A stretch of 64,000 bases of DNA from Nocardioides abyssi (GTDB lineage: Bacteria > Actinomycetota > Actinomycetes > Propionibacteriales > Nocardioidaceae). Positions 28,967 to 38,129 of this stretch are shown here, piece by piece. How positions within the stretch are numbered: position 1 is the first letter of the stretch; each line of letters opens with the position of its first letter. A model generated the notes under the pieces. The model was not told the origin of the DNA. It did not search any database and worked only from the letters and a program-made list of their open reading frames with translations. The position numbers and the translations under genes were made by a program. The stretch lies in assembly GCF_030412915.1 (NCBI RefSeq), contig NZ_JAUHJR010000002.1, positions 62,001 through 126,000 on the forward strand. Reading direction: 5' to 3'.

Positions 28967-29419
28967 ATGACGACGACCCCGCTGCTGACCCTCCCGCCCG
29001 GCTGGCACCACCACCCCGACCCTGCGCCCGACGTGCTCGTCGCCGCGCGCGGCACGCCGTCGTGGTCCGGCGTCCCGCCGGAGCTCGTGCTGCGCCGGAC
29101 CGAGGTGCCCGCCGACTGGGCCGACGACCTCGACGCGTGGCGGGCCGCCGCGGTCGTCGACCTGCGTCGGCTCCTCGACCGGTTCGCGCTGGAGGACACC
29201 GAGCTGCTCGACCTGGAGGGCCGTGACGTGCTCTACCAGCGCTTCGCGCACCGCGGCGTCGTCGCCGACCTGCTCACCGAGCAGTGGTCCTGGCTGGTCG
29301 GCCGCTGCGGGCTGACCCTCAGCGGCACCGTCGCGCTGGAGGACTACGCCGACCTGTGCGAGGTGCTCGAGGACGCCGCCGCCAGCGTCGAGCCCGGCGC
29401 GCTGATGACCGTCGTGTGA
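28967..29419 (+). CDS. Small protein of unknown function (DcrB/LpqN-like layout)
   Basis: A 150-aa soluble protein without a signal peptide. It begins TPLLTLPPGWHHHPDPAPDVLVAARG and ends with a TLSGTVALEDYADLCEVLEDAAASVEPG stretch (quoted here in part: TLSGTVALEDYADLCEVL). The pattern of a hydrophobic PPGW strand, RT(E/D)VPADWADDLDAWR and a late GTV strand with a closing helix resembles PsbP/DcrB-type small domains, but this is a shape match only. ATG at 28967 is preceded by a weak GGGAGGG at a distance. It converges with the MFS gene downstream. Confidence 0.6.
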   Translation: MTTTPLLTLPPGWHHHPDPAPDVLVAARGTPSWSGVPPELVLRRTEVPADWADDLDAWRAAAVVDLRRLLDRFALEDTELLDLEGRDVLYQRFAHRGVVADLLTEQWSWLVGRCGLTLSGTVALEDYADLCEVLEDAAASVEPGALMTVV

Positions 29420-29427
29420 GCGGCTGC

Positions 29428-30738
29428 TCAGGCCTCGCCGGCGGCGGTGCGGACGGCGCGCTCGGCGACGGCGTGCTCGTCGGTGCGGTCGTCGTAGGAC
29501 CAGAAGTCGCGCAGGGCGGTGGCGGTCAGGGCGACGCCCGCGACGCAGGCGACGCCGCCGCTGGTGATCGCGCCGCGCACCGACCACAGGTCGGCGGTGA
29601 CGCCGGCCCGGACCTGGCCGCCGAGCGGGCCGAGGGAGTAGGACAGCATCTCGATGCCGGCCAGTCGGCCGCGCATGGCCTCGGGGATCGTCTGGCTCCA
29701 GACCGTCGCGCGGAAGATGCCGGAGATCATGTCGGCGGTCCCGGACAGCCCGAGGAAGACCAGCACCAGCCAGAACGACGGCATCACGCCGGCGACGGCC
29801 ACGCACGCGCCGTACGCCGCCGCGGCGATGACGATGGCCCGGCCGTGGTGGTGGACGCGGCTGGTCCACCCGCTCGTGGCGGTGGCGACCATCGCGCCGA
29901 GGGTCTGGGCGATGTAGAGCATGCCGAGCAGCTCGGGGTTCTCGAAGACCTCCTCGACCAGCGCCGGGAAGAGCACCACCGGCAGCGCGAGCAGCATCGC
30001 GGCGATGTCGACGAGGTAGGTGCCGAGCAGGTCGCGACGGCCGGCGGCGTAGCGGATGCCCTGGGCGATCCCGGCCAGGCTCGGCGGGGTGGTGTCGGCA
30101 CGGTGCGGGTAGGGCCGCATCGCGACGTAGAGCAGCGTCGCGACCGCGAGGCCGGCGACGTCGAGGACGAAGCACCAGCCCAGCCCGACGTAGGCGATGA
30201 GCAGGCCGCCGATCGCGGGACCGAGGAGCACGCCGAACTGGATGCCGAAGCTGCCCAGCGCGTTGGCGGCCATGATCTGGTCGTGGCGGACCGTCCGCGG
30301 CAGCAGCGCCTCGCGGGAGGGCCGCTGGATCGCGGAGGAGGAGACCAGGAACGCCGCCACCACGAAGACGACCCACACGTCGGGCTCGTCGCGGAAGGCG
30401 TTGGCGGCGAGGACGGCGGTGAAGAACGCCTGGGCGATGCCGGTGCCGATGAGCAGCTTGCGGCGGTCGACGTGGTCGGCGAGCGCTCCGCCGTAGAGGC
30501 CGAAGACCACCAGCGGGGCCAGCTCGACCAGGCCGATCGCGCCGACCGCGAAGTTCGACCCGGTCAGCGTGTAGACCTGGTAGGGCACCGCGACGTAGGT
30601 GACCATCCCGCCGAGGTAGAAGACCGTCCCGGCCCAGAACAGCAGCCGGAAGTCGCGGGAGTCCCGCAACGGGCTGGTGTCCATCCGCAGCCCGCGCAGG
30701 GCGGAGCGCAGGCGTTCGGCCCGGGTCGGGGTGGTCAT
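29428..30738 (-). CDS. MFS transporter (enterobactin exporter-like, 12 TM)
   Basis: A 436-aa major facilitator. After a cytosolic N-terminus (MTTPTRAERLRSALRGLRMD) come about twelve hydrophobic segments, with motif A-like GLYGGALADHVDRRKLLIGT between TM2 and TM3 and EALLPRTVRHDQIMAANAL between helices 4 and 5, typical of the EntS/MFS_3 group. It likely exports a small hydrophobic compound. It stands alone between convergent and codirectional neighbours; its start is 105 bp from the hydrolase stop. Confidence 0.87.
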   Translation of the reverse strand: MTTPTRAERLRSALRGLRMDTSPLRDSRDFRLLFWAGTVFYLGGMVTYVAVPYQVYTLTGSNFAVGAIGLVELAPLVVFGLYGGALADHVDRRKLLIGTGIAQAFFTAVLAANAFRDEPDVWVVFVVAAFLVSSSAIQRPSREALLPRTVRHDQIMAANALGSFGIQFGVLLGPAIGGLLIAYVGLGWCFVLDVAGLAVATLLYVAMRPYPHRADTTPPSLAGIAQGIRYAAGRRDLLGTYLVDIAAMLLALPVVLFPALVEEVFENPELLGMLYIAQTLGAMVATATSGWTSRVHHHGRAIVIAAAAYGACVAVAGVMPSFWLVLVFLGLSGTADMISGIFRATVWSQTIPEAMRGRLAGIEMLSYSLGPLGGQVRAGVTADLWSVRGAITSGGVACVAGVALTATALRDFWSYDDRTDEHAVAERAVRTAAGEA

Positions 30739-30843
30739 GCGTCGATCACGAGGTGGGATGGTCGCACCCCGCGACCGCGGAAGCGAAACCGGTTTCCCGC
30801 GCCCCGGCGGGCGCCCGGTCGGGTCGCCGGCCGGGCCGCCGGG

Positions 30844-31782
30844 TCAGGGAGCGAGGTGGCGGCGCAGGAAGTGCACCTGGTGGGCGAGCACGGCGTCGAA
30901 CCAGTCCTTGCCGGCGTAGACGTCGAAGTGGTCGCACGGGTAGTGCCGCACCTCGCCGCGGCCGGCGCCGGCCGCCTTGAGCGCGGCGTGCGGCGGCGCG
31001 CTCCGGTCGTGGTCGGCGATCTGCACGAGCAGCGGGCAGCGCAGGTCGGCCGCGTGCTTGACCGGCCGGTGGCCGCCGAGCTCGAGGCCGACGGCCGCGT
31101 CGATCTCGTTGCGCCAGCTCGGGCCGGCGATGGCGAGGTAGTCCTCGTAGCAGCCCTCGAGCGTCAGCGCCCCGAGCTCGCCGGGGCGCGCGACGACCGG
31201 CATCGTGCGCGGCGCGCCGACCCGGCTGCGGACCCCCTCGACGGTCGAGCGCAGCATCGACGAGGGCTTGTGGTGCTTCGCCGCCAGCCGGCCCGCGGCC
31301 AGCCCGTCGACCAGCGGGGTGAGGGCGACGACGGCGGCGACGTCGTCGCGGGACGCCCCGGCCGCCAGCACGTGGCCGCCCGCGAGCGAGACCCCCCACA
31401 GCACCAGCCGGTCGGGGTCGACGCCGTCGAGGCGCTTCGCGGCGGCCAGGGCGGCGCGGTAGTCCTCGAGCTGGCCGGCCATGGAGACCGTCTGGCGGGG
31501 CGACCCGCCCGAGGTGCCGAAGCCGCGGTAGTCGAAGGCGAGCACGTCGAGCCCGGCGGCGGCCAGGCCGCGGGCGAAGGGCTCGAGGCCGGAGTCCTTG
31601 GTGCCGGCCAGGCCGTGGGCCATCACGACCACGGGTCGGCCGGCCGGGCCCGCCAGCTCCTCGGTCGCGGCGCGGAAGTGCCAGCCGGAGAGCTCGACGC
31701 CCCCGGAGGGGAAGGCGACGTCGGCGCGGGTGACGGCGGCCGTCCGGTCCGTGGCCTGGTCGGTGGTCTGCTGGGTGGTCAT
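30844..31782 (-). CDS. Alpha/beta hydrolase
   Basis: A 312-aa serine hydrolase. Oxyanion/loop motif VVMAHGLAGTKDSGLEPFA is followed by FDYRGFGTSGG, nucleophile elbow GVSLAGG (Ser near residue 132), acid in IADHDRSAPP and His in CDHFDVYAG. The start ATG at 31782 overlaps the TetR stop (ATGA); an upstream in-frame start at 31818 would lie inside that gene. The FMO-TetR-hydrolase order suggests the hydrolase cleaves esters made by the Baeyer-Villiger-type FMO (inference). Confidence 0.88.
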   Translation of the reverse strand: MTTQQTTDQATDRTAAVTRADVAFPSGGVELSGWHFRAATEELAGPAGRPVVVMAHGLAGTKDSGLEPFARGLAAAGLDVLAFDYRGFGTSGGSPRQTVSMAGQLEDYRAALAAAKRLDGVDPDRLVLWGVSLAGGHVLAAGASRDDVAAVVALTPLVDGLAAGRLAAKHHKPSSMLRSTVEGVRSRVGAPRTMPVVARPGELGALTLEGCYEDYLAIAGPSWRNEIDAAVGLELGGHRPVKHAADLRCPLLVQIADHDRSAPPHAALKAAGAGRGEVRHYPCDHFDVYAGKDWFDAVLAHQVHFLRRHLAP

Positions 31783-32396
31783 GGGGCGGTGGTCCCTCCG
31801 TAGATCGCGGTGGTCCACAGGTGGACGACCGCCTCGATGTGGGCCTCGGTCTGCTCGTCGGGGCGCTCCGCGCGGACGAGGCGCTCGAGGGTGCGGTCGT
31901 TGAGGTCGAGCAGCGCGGTGGCCAGCGCCCGGGCCGGCGGTCCGGGCGGCGCGTTGCCGGTGGCGCGCTCGGACTCCACGAGCGCGGTGACGACGTCGAC
32001 GAACGACGCGATCCGCTGCTCCCAGCGCTCGCGCACGGACGCGCTGGTGGCCCGGGCCTCGAGCATCGCGCGGTGGACGTGGGTGCGCCGCTGCCAGCCC
32101 TCGACGACGCTGCGGACCGCGCTGCCGATCCGGTCGCGCATCGCCCCGTCGTCGCCGGAGAGGCCGGCGGCGTCCCAGGCGTCGTCCTCCATCTCGTCCA
32201 TCAGCGCGGCGACGGCGTCGGCCTTGTTGTCGAAGTAGAAGTAGAACGCCGACCGGGTGACCCCGGCCCGCCGCGACAGGTCGGCGACGTTGATGTCGTC
32301 GAGCCGGGCGTCGGGCCCCGCGTCGCGCAGGTGGTGGTCGAGCGCCTCGAGCAGCGCGGCGCGGCGCTGGTCGCCCCGGGTGGCGGCCGGGCTCAC
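31779..32396 (-). CDS. TetR family transcriptional regulator
   Basis: A 205-aa TetR-type repressor. The HTH lies at about residues 33-60 with INVADLSRRAGVTRSAFYFYFDNKADAV, and the rest is an all-helical ligand-binding and dimerisation domain. It overlaps the FMO stop by GTGA and the hydrolase start by ATGA, so it is co-expressed with the genes it probably controls. A palindrome upstream of the FMO gene (33797-33812) is the likely operator. Confidence 0.9.
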   Translation of the reverse strand: MSPAATRGDQRRAALLEALDHHLRDAGPDARLDDINVADLSRRAGVTRSAFYFYFDNKADAVAALMDEMEDDAWDAAGLSGDDGAMRDRIGSAVRSVVEGWQRRTHVHRAMLEARATSASVRERWEQRIASFVDVVTALVESERATGNAPPGPPARALATALLDLNDRTLERLVRAERPDEQTEAHIEAVVHLWTTAIYGGTTAP

Positions 32397-33775
32397 GGGA
32401 GCACCGGCTCCGCGACCGGGGCGGCCGCGGCCGCGCGGCCGGCGAGCGGCGGGGCCCCCACGCGGCGTACCCGCTCCTGGCCGGCGGGCAGCTCCTTGGT
32501 GCGCATCTGGTGCTCGTAGACGAAGTAGTCGAGCTGGTGGGTGTGCCGGGGGCGGTCGAGCATGTGGCCCATGTAGAGCTCGTCGTCCGCGCGGATCACC
32601 TCGTGCATCTCGGCGACCGGGGGCGGGACGTACTGCCCGACGGCGTACGCCGCGATGAGTCGCGCCTGGCTCTCCACGAACGGGAAGAGCGTCGGCGTCG
32701 CTTGGGCGAACCCGGCGAAGAGCAGGTCGTCGAGGCCGGGCTTGAAGATCCGCTTGTAGAGGTCGATCCGGTTCTCGGGGGCCGAGATGAAGGACGGGTC
32801 GAAGAACGGGAACGTCAGGTTGTAGCCGGTCGCGTAGACGATCACGTCGAACTCGCTCGCGGTGCCGTCATCGAAGTGGACGGTGCTCCCGTCGAGCCGG
32901 GCGACGTTGCCCTTCGCGGTGACGTCGCCCGACTTCAGCCGCAGCGGCAGCTCGGTGGACTGCGTCGGGTGCGCCTCGAAGAACTTGTGGTTGGGCGCCG
33001 GGAGGCCGTAGTTGGTCGGGTCCGAGCCGGTGAACCGCTGCCCCCACTGGGCGACCTTGCGCTGCCAGGACAGCGGCAGCTGCGGGTAGGTCCGGTAGCT
33101 CATGTCGGCGGCCTTGCCGTACATCAGCTTCGGCACGATCCAGGCGCTGCTGCGGGTGGAGAGGGTGACCTGGTTGCGCAGCACCCGCTGGGAGAGCTCG
33201 ACGGTGATGTCGGCGGCGCTGTTGCCGAGGCCGACGACGAGGATCCGCTTGTCCATCAGGTGCAGCGGCTGCCACGGGTCGACGTAGTGGTGGGAGTGGA
33301 TCGACTCGCCGGTGAACTCCCCGGGGAAGTCGGCGGTGCGCGGGTCCCAGTGGTGGCCGTTGGCGACGACGAGCAGGTCGAAGCGGCGCGCCTCGCCCCG
33401 CTGGGTCTCCAGCTCCCACCCGCCGCCGGGGAGCCGCTCGGCGTGCACGACGCCGTTCTGGAACTCGATGTGCTCGCGCAGCCCGAACGCGTCGGTGTAG
33501 GCGTCGAGGTAGTCCTTGATGTCGGTGTGGTGCGGGAAGTCCGGGAAGTGGTCCGGCATCGGGAAGTCCTTGAAGGACAGCTGGTACTTCGAGGTGTCGA
33601 TGTGCAGCGAGCGGTAAGCGCTGCTGTGCCCGTTGGGGTTGCCGAAGGCCCAGTTGCCGCCGACGCGGTCGGAGCTCTCGAAGGTCGTGCAGGGCACGCC
33701 GTAGTCGTGGAGCATCTTGGTCGCGGTCAGGCCGCTGATGCCGGCGCCGATCACGGCGGTGGTGGGTGCGCGCAT
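32393..33775 (-). CDS. Flavin-containing / Baeyer-Villiger-type monooxygenase
   Basis: A 460-aa class B flavoprotein monooxygenase. It has the FAD site GAGISGLTATKML, the FMO/BVMO fingerprint FTGESIHSHHYVDP (F-x-G-x3-H-x3-Y/D), the NADPH site VVGLGNSAADI and ATGYNLTFPFF near the C-terminal third. It would use NADPH and O2 to oxygenate soft nucleophiles or ketones. The closing 30 residues are Ala/Pro-rich and variable. It heads the operon with TetR and a hydrolase, an arrangement seen for ketone-degrading systems. Confidence 0.9.
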   Translation of the reverse strand: MRAPTTAVIGAGISGLTATKMLHDYGVPCTTFESSDRVGGNWAFGNPNGHSSAYRSLHIDTSKYQLSFKDFPMPDHFPDFPHHTDIKDYLDAYTDAFGLREHIEFQNGVVHAERLPGGGWELETQRGEARRFDLLVVANGHHWDPRTADFPGEFTGESIHSHHYVDPWQPLHLMDKRILVVGLGNSAADITVELSQRVLRNQVTLSTRSSAWIVPKLMYGKAADMSYRTYPQLPLSWQRKVAQWGQRFTGSDPTNYGLPAPNHKFFEAHPTQSTELPLRLKSGDVTAKGNVARLDGSTVHFDDGTASEFDVIVYATGYNLTFPFFDPSFISAPENRIDLYKRIFKPGLDDLLFAGFAQATPTLFPFVESQARLIAAYAVGQYVPPPVAEMHEVIRADDELYMGHMLDRPRHTHQLDYFVYEHQMRTKELPAGQERVRRVGAPPLAGRAAAAAPVAEPVLP

Positions 33776-33796
33776 GTCGTGAAACTAGGGGCCGCT

Positions 33797-33812
33797 GTTG
33801 ACACGCGTCAAC
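33797..33812. promoter_or_regulatory. Probable TetR operator upstream of the FMO operon
   Basis: GTTGAC (33797-33802) and GTCAAC (33807-33812) form a perfect inverted repeat with a 4-nt ACGC centre. It lies 22-37 bp upstream of the FMO ATG at 33775, where a repressor would block initiation. Assignment to the TetR protein of the operon is inference. Confidence 0.65.
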
Positions 33813-33938
33813 GGATTCGTGTGAACCAGGTCACGGGCCCTCCTCGGGCGGCCCGTTGTGGTGGGAGCACAACACCGGCGGCCCTCCCTGTCCTCCGGGG
33901 CCGACGACCAGCACGCGGACCCGGCCCACGATGGCGGC

Positions 33939-35195
33939 ATGACCTCCACGACCGGTTCCTCCGCCCGCCCCCGTCCCGAGCGCGTCGCCGTGCTGGGCGC
34001 GGGCATGGTCGGCCTCTCGACGGCCTGGCACCTGCAGTCCGCGGGCGTCGAGGTGACGGTGCTGGACCGCGACGACGTCGCCGCCGGCTCGAGCTGGGGC
34101 AACGCCGGCTGGCTGACGCCGAGCATGGCGGTGCCGCTGCCGGAGCCGTCGGTGCTGCGGTACGGCGTGCGCGCGGTGCTGAGCCCCTCCTCCCCCGTCT
34201 ACGTGCCGCCGACGGCCGACCTGCGGCTGCTGCGCTTCCTCGCTCGCTTCGCCCGCAACTGCACGCCCGCGCGCTGGCAGGCCGCGATGCGCGCGCTGAT
34301 CCCGCTGAACAACGGCGCGCTCGCCGCCTTCGACGAGATGGAGGCCGGCGGTGTCGCGGCACGCACCGCCGCGGCCGAGCCGTTCACCGCCGCCTTCCGC
34401 ACCGAGGCCGACAGCCGGGCGCTGCTGGAGGAGTTCGAGCACATCCGGGCCTGCGGCCAGGAGGTGCGGTTCGAGGTCGTCGACGGCGCGAGCGCCCGGG
34501 CCGAGGAGCCGGCCCTGTCGGAGGAGATCGGCACCGCCATCCGCATCCACGGCGAGCGGTTCATCGACCCGGCGGCGTACGTCCGTTCCGTCGCCGACTC
34601 CGTCGTCGCCCGCGGCGGCACCATCCGTCCCGAGGCCGAGGTCACCGACGTGGCGCCCGGGGCGGGCGGGGTGCGCGTCGGCGGCGAGCGGTACGACGCC
34701 GTGGTGATCGCCACCGGCGCCCGGCTCGGTGCGCTGGCGCGCCCCTTCGGCGTGCGGCGGCTGGTCCAGGCCGGCCGGGGCTACTCGTTCACCGTCAAGG
34801 TCGACGACCTGCCGCGCGGGCCGGTCTACTTCCCGCAGCAGCGCGTCGCGTGCACGCCCGTCGGCGACCGCCTGCGCATCGCGGGGATGATGGAGTTCCG
34901 CGCGGTCGACGCGCCGATGGACGCCCGCCGGATCCAGGCGCTCGTCGACGAGTCCGGCCGCCTGCTGCGCGGTGCGCACCTCGACCAGCGCGAGGACGAG
35001 TGGGTCGGCGCCCGGCCCTGCACCGCCGACGGGCTGCCGCTGGTCGGTGCGACGCGGGCGCCGGGCGTCTACGTCGCCGGTGGGCACGGCATGTGGGGCA
35101 TCACCCTCGGCCCGGTCACCGGCAAGCTGCTGGCCGAGCAGGTGGTGACCGGTCGCGTGCCGGACGCGCTGCGGGCGGTCGACCCGCTGCGCTGA
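33939..35195 (+). CDS. FAD-dependent D-amino-acid dehydrogenase/oxidase-like protein (DAO family)
   Basis: A 418-aa flavoprotein. The Rossmann motif VAVLGAGMVGLSTAWHL is followed by VLDRDDVAAGSSWGNAGWL, the pattern of DadA-like dehydrogenases, and the C-terminal FAD contact ADGLPLVGATRAPGVYVAGGHGMWG. The substrate is probably a D-amino acid or a proline-type amine. ATG at 33939 follows CACGAT by 6 nt (leaderless-type). The PucR regulator gene lies next to it, convergent, and may sense the same nitrogen compounds. Confidence 0.85.
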   Translation: MTSTTGSSARPRPERVAVLGAGMVGLSTAWHLQSAGVEVTVLDRDDVAAGSSWGNAGWLTPSMAVPLPEPSVLRYGVRAVLSPSSPVYVPPTADLRLLRFLARFARNCTPARWQAAMRALIPLNNGALAAFDEMEAGGVAARTAAAEPFTAAFRTEADSRALLEEFEHIRACGQEVRFEVVDGASARAEEPALSEEIGTAIRIHGERFIDPAAYVRSVADSVVARGGTIRPEAEVTDVAPGAGGVRVGGERYDAVVIATGARLGALARPFGVRRLVQAGRGYSFTVKVDDLPRGPVYFPQQRVACTPVGDRLRIAGMMEFRAVDAPMDARRIQALVDESGRLLRGAHLDQREDEWVGARPCTADGLPLVGATRAPGVYVAGGHGMWGITLGPVTGKLLAEQVVTGRVPDALRAVDPLR

Positions 35196-35205
35196 TCGCC
35201 GTCGC

Positions 35206-36762
35206 TCAGGTCGCGGTCGCCCGCACCTGGGCGATGACGAGCCGGGCGGCGAGCCGCTGCGCGGGGTCGTCGAGGTCGACGGGGCAGGTCTCGGCGATCC
35301 GGGCGAGCCGGTAGCGCACGGTGTTGGGGTGCACGTCGAGCGACCGGGCGGCCCGCTGCGGCTCGCCCCAGTAGTCGATGACCGCCTCGAGGGTGTCGAC
35401 CAGGTGGCCGCCGTGGACCCGCTCGTGCTCGACCAGCGCGAGCAGCGGGGACTCCACCGGAGGTCCGAGGCCGCCGACCGCACGGGCCAGCACCAGCGCC
35501 GCCCACGACCCCTCGGCGGTGGCCAGCGGCCGGTCCCGCGTGGGCAGCGCGGCGAGCTCCGCGGCCTGGGCGCGCGAGCGGGCCAGCCCGGCGAGGTCGG
35601 TCACCGTGGCCCCGGCAGCGGCGCCGACCGAGGGATCGGCCCGGTGCTCGCGGGCGACGACGTCCGACAGCCACGACCAGGTGCCGGGGCCGGTCCCCTC
35701 GCCGACGACCGCGTGGACGACGCCGTCGAGGTCGGCCAGCACCGGGCGGCGCCAGCCGTGCCGCAGCGCCGTGGCGGTCCACAGCTCACAGCGGGCGCTC
35801 GCGTCGAGCAGGCCGGCCGGACCCGACAGCGCGACCACGCGCCACGGCCCGGGGGCGATGCCGTCGGGGGCTCCCCCGACGCCCGACACCACTCCCGCCA
35901 CGCCCGGCCCGGCGCCGGGTCCCTGCAGCAGCTGCCGGACCCGGTCGAGCTGGACCTGGCGGTGCAGCTCGCTCTGCGCGCGCAGCCGCAGCAGGTGCAG
36001 CGCGATGAGGCGCGCGGCCGCCCGCAGCTCGCGCTCCTGGACCTCGCCGACGGGGGCGTCCACGACCGCCCACACCGACCCCAGCCACTCCCCGCCGGCG
36101 CGCACGGGCACGACGTACCGCGGCTTGACGTCGTCCTGGCCGGCCGGGACGAAGAACGGGTCGTCGGAGCGCGCCAGCCTCCGGAACACGCCGAGGGCCC
36201 GGAAGTGCTCGCGCACCGCGCGCGGCACCTGGCGGCCGACGATCGTGGCGGTGCGCGCCTCGTCGACGTCGTGCTGGCCGCGGGAGTAGGCGAGGACCCG
36301 GGAGGTCGCGTCCTCGATCGTGACCGGCGCGGCGACGACCTCGCTGATCGTGTCGGCCATCTCGAAGAGGTCGCCGTAGACGTCGTCGGTGCGCCCGTCG
36401 CCGGGGCCGGTCGCGGCCGCCTGCTCCAGCGCGGTGCGCAGCAGCCCGGCGACCGGGGACCAGGCGGCGCCGTCGGCGAGCGCGAGCAGCGCCAGGCCGT
36501 GGGCGGCGCAGGCCGCGGCCACCTCCGGCGCGTGGGCGAGCGGGCGGCGCAGCAGCAGGCCGGCCGCGGTCGGGCCGGACCCGGCCAGGGTGACCGCCTC
36601 CGCGACGTCGCGGACCCCGATCCCGAGCACCAGGTCGCCGGCCACGAGCGGGGTGCCGGGCTCGGCCAGCTCGAGCGCCAGGACCGGGCGCTCCTCACCG
36701 GCCGCGACGACCTCGACGAGGCCGGCGGCGACGGCCCGGGCCAGCCCGGCGGCGGTGGTCAC
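35206..36762 (-). CDS. PucR family transcriptional regulator
   Basis: A 518-aa regulator. Residues 1-110 form an N-terminal purine-catabolism-type (PucR) sensor with TPLVAGDLVLGIGVRD. A GAF-like middle (about 150-260, VTIEDATSRVLAYSRGQHDVDE, GGEWLGSVWAVVDAP) follows, and the C-terminal HTH_30 has VIDYWGEPQRAARSLDVHPNTVRYRLARI. Members sense nitrogen metabolites and activate neighbouring catabolic genes. GTG at 36762 was chosen; the longer frame upstream is a shadow of the glycosyltransferase gene. Confidence 0.9.
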   Translation of the reverse strand: MTTAAGLARAVAAGLVEVVAAGEERPVLALELAEPGTPLVAGDLVLGIGVRDVAEAVTLAGSGPTAAGLLLRRPLAHAPEVAAACAAHGLALLALADGAAWSPVAGLLRTALEQAAATGPGDGRTDDVYGDLFEMADTISEVVAAPVTIEDATSRVLAYSRGQHDVDEARTATIVGRQVPRAVREHFRALGVFRRLARSDDPFFVPAGQDDVKPRYVVPVRAGGEWLGSVWAVVDAPVGEVQERELRAAARLIALHLLRLRAQSELHRQVQLDRVRQLLQGPGAGPGVAGVVSGVGGAPDGIAPGPWRVVALSGPAGLLDASARCELWTATALRHGWRRPVLADLDGVVHAVVGEGTGPGTWSWLSDVVAREHRADPSVGAAAGATVTDLAGLARSRAQAAELAALPTRDRPLATAEGSWAALVLARAVGGLGPPVESPLLALVEHERVHGGHLVDTLEAVIDYWGEPQRAARSLDVHPNTVRYRLARIAETCPVDLDDPAQRLAARLVIAQVRATAT

Positions 36763-36812
36763 GGGGTCACTGTGCCAGTCGGGCCGGGGAGCCCGGGGCG
36801 GGTGCAGTGTCT

Positions 36813-38129
36813 TCAGCCCCACCCGCCGAGGTGCGCCTCGAGCGAGGTGGTGGGCGGCACCGGCGCCAGCCCCGTTCCAGCGGCAGGCTCGGTGAGGTCG
36901 GGGAACAGGTCGGTGCGTCCCCACCGCTCCTGGCGTCGTACGCCGCGGAGCGCGCGCGCCGTGACCAGCGGGTCGCCCGCGGGGCCGGTGAGCAGCAGCC
37001 GGGCCGGGGCGTCCGGCCCGGCGAGCCGGTCGACGAGCCCCCGCCAGGCGTCGACCGGCCCGCGGGCCGGGGCGTGCAGGTGGAGGTGCCACGCGGCGTC
37101 GGTCGCCACCGGCTCGACCGGGTCGGCGCGCACGCGCGGGTCGCCGGCGAGCAGGTCGGCGGTCGCGCCGTCGACGTGGACCCGGGCGGCCGGCAGCGCG
37201 GCGAGCAGGCTGTCCAGCGCGACGAGCAGGCCGGTGGGGTCGAGGTCGTCCGCGACGGTGACGACCGGGTCGGCCGGGCCGAGCAGCAGCCCGCGCGGGG
37301 CCGCCCCGGGCGCGGCCACCCGCCGGGCGATCGCGAGGGTCTCGGCCAGCGCCCGCTCGCGGTCGGCGGCGGTGGACCGGCCGGCGAAGTCGGGCCCGTC
37401 GTGCCAGGCGACGGCCGCCGGCTCGTGGGCCAGCAGCGCGCCGTGCCGCCAGGCGCGGGCCGCCCACTCCCAGTCCTCGCCGCCGTAGGTGGTGAAGGTC
37501 GGGTCGAAGCCGCCGATCGTCTCGTGCAGCCACCGGCTGCAGGCGGCCACCGCCGACAGCACGTAGCGGTAGGAGGTGTCGTCGGCGTCGAGGAGGTCCC
37601 GGGTGCGGGCGTGGCCGTCGGCCAGCCACGCCGGCGACGGCAGCTCGTGGGCCGGCCCGGCCTCCTCGACCGGCGCGTCGAGGGGCACCGCGGACAGGTC
37701 CGCGTGGCGGCGGCGGCCCACGACGAGCGCCTCGGGCAGCAGGTGGGGCAGCCGGCTTACTGCCGCGACGTAGCCGGGCTCGGGGGTGGTGTCGGCGTCG
37801 AGGAAGGCCAGCACCTCGCCGGTGCCCGCCGCCGCGCCGAGGTTGCGGGCGGCCGCGGCGCGGAACCCGCGGTCGGCCTGCCGGACGAGCCGCACGCCGG
37901 CGGGGACGGCCGGCGCGACCGCCGACCCGTCGTCGGCCACGACGACCTCGAGCCGGTCGGCCGGGTGGGTCTGCCGGGCGATTGCGTGCAGGGTGCGGGC
38001 GAGCTCGCGCGGCTGCTCGTAGTGGGTCACCACGACCGTCACCGTCGGGGGCGGGCCGGACCGCCGGGGCGCGAGGTCCCAGCGGTTGCCCGGGACCGTG
38101 CTGCCGGCGGACGGCTGCGCCGGGCTCAC
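36813..38129 (-). CDS. Family 2 glycosyltransferase with C-terminal extension
   Basis: A 438-aa GT-A fold glycosyltransferase. VTVVVTHYEQPRELARTLHA opens the nucleotide-sugar domain, VVVADDGS and EVLAFLDADTTPEPG (DxD metal site) follow, and FTTYGGEDWEWAARAWRHG matches the acceptor-side (galactosyltransferase-like) motif. About 160 further residues (from LDPTGLLVALDSLLAALPAA) form an extra alpha/beta region of unknown role. GTG at 38129 overlaps the stop of the other glycosyltransferase. No membrane segment is visible, so it acts in the cytosol. It is the last gene of the Asp-rich-peptide locus. Confidence 0.87.
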   Translation of the reverse strand: MSPAQPSAGSTVPGNRWDLAPRRSGPPPTVTVVVTHYEQPRELARTLHAIARQTHPADRLEVVVADDGSAVAPAVPAGVRLVRQADRGFRAAAARNLGAAAGTGEVLAFLDADTTPEPGYVAAVSRLPHLLPEALVVGRRRHADLSAVPLDAPVEEAGPAHELPSPAWLADGHARTRDLLDADDTSYRYVLSAVAACSRWLHETIGGFDPTFTTYGGEDWEWAARAWRHGALLAHEPAAVAWHDGPDFAGRSTAADRERALAETLAIARRVAAPGAAPRGLLLGPADPVVTVADDLDPTGLLVALDSLLAALPAARVHVDGATADLLAGDPRVRADPVEPVATDAAWHLHLHAPARGPVDAWRGLVDRLAGPDAPARLLLTGPAGDPLVTARALRGVRRQERWGRTDLFPDLTEPAAGTGLAPVPPTTSLEAHLGGWG

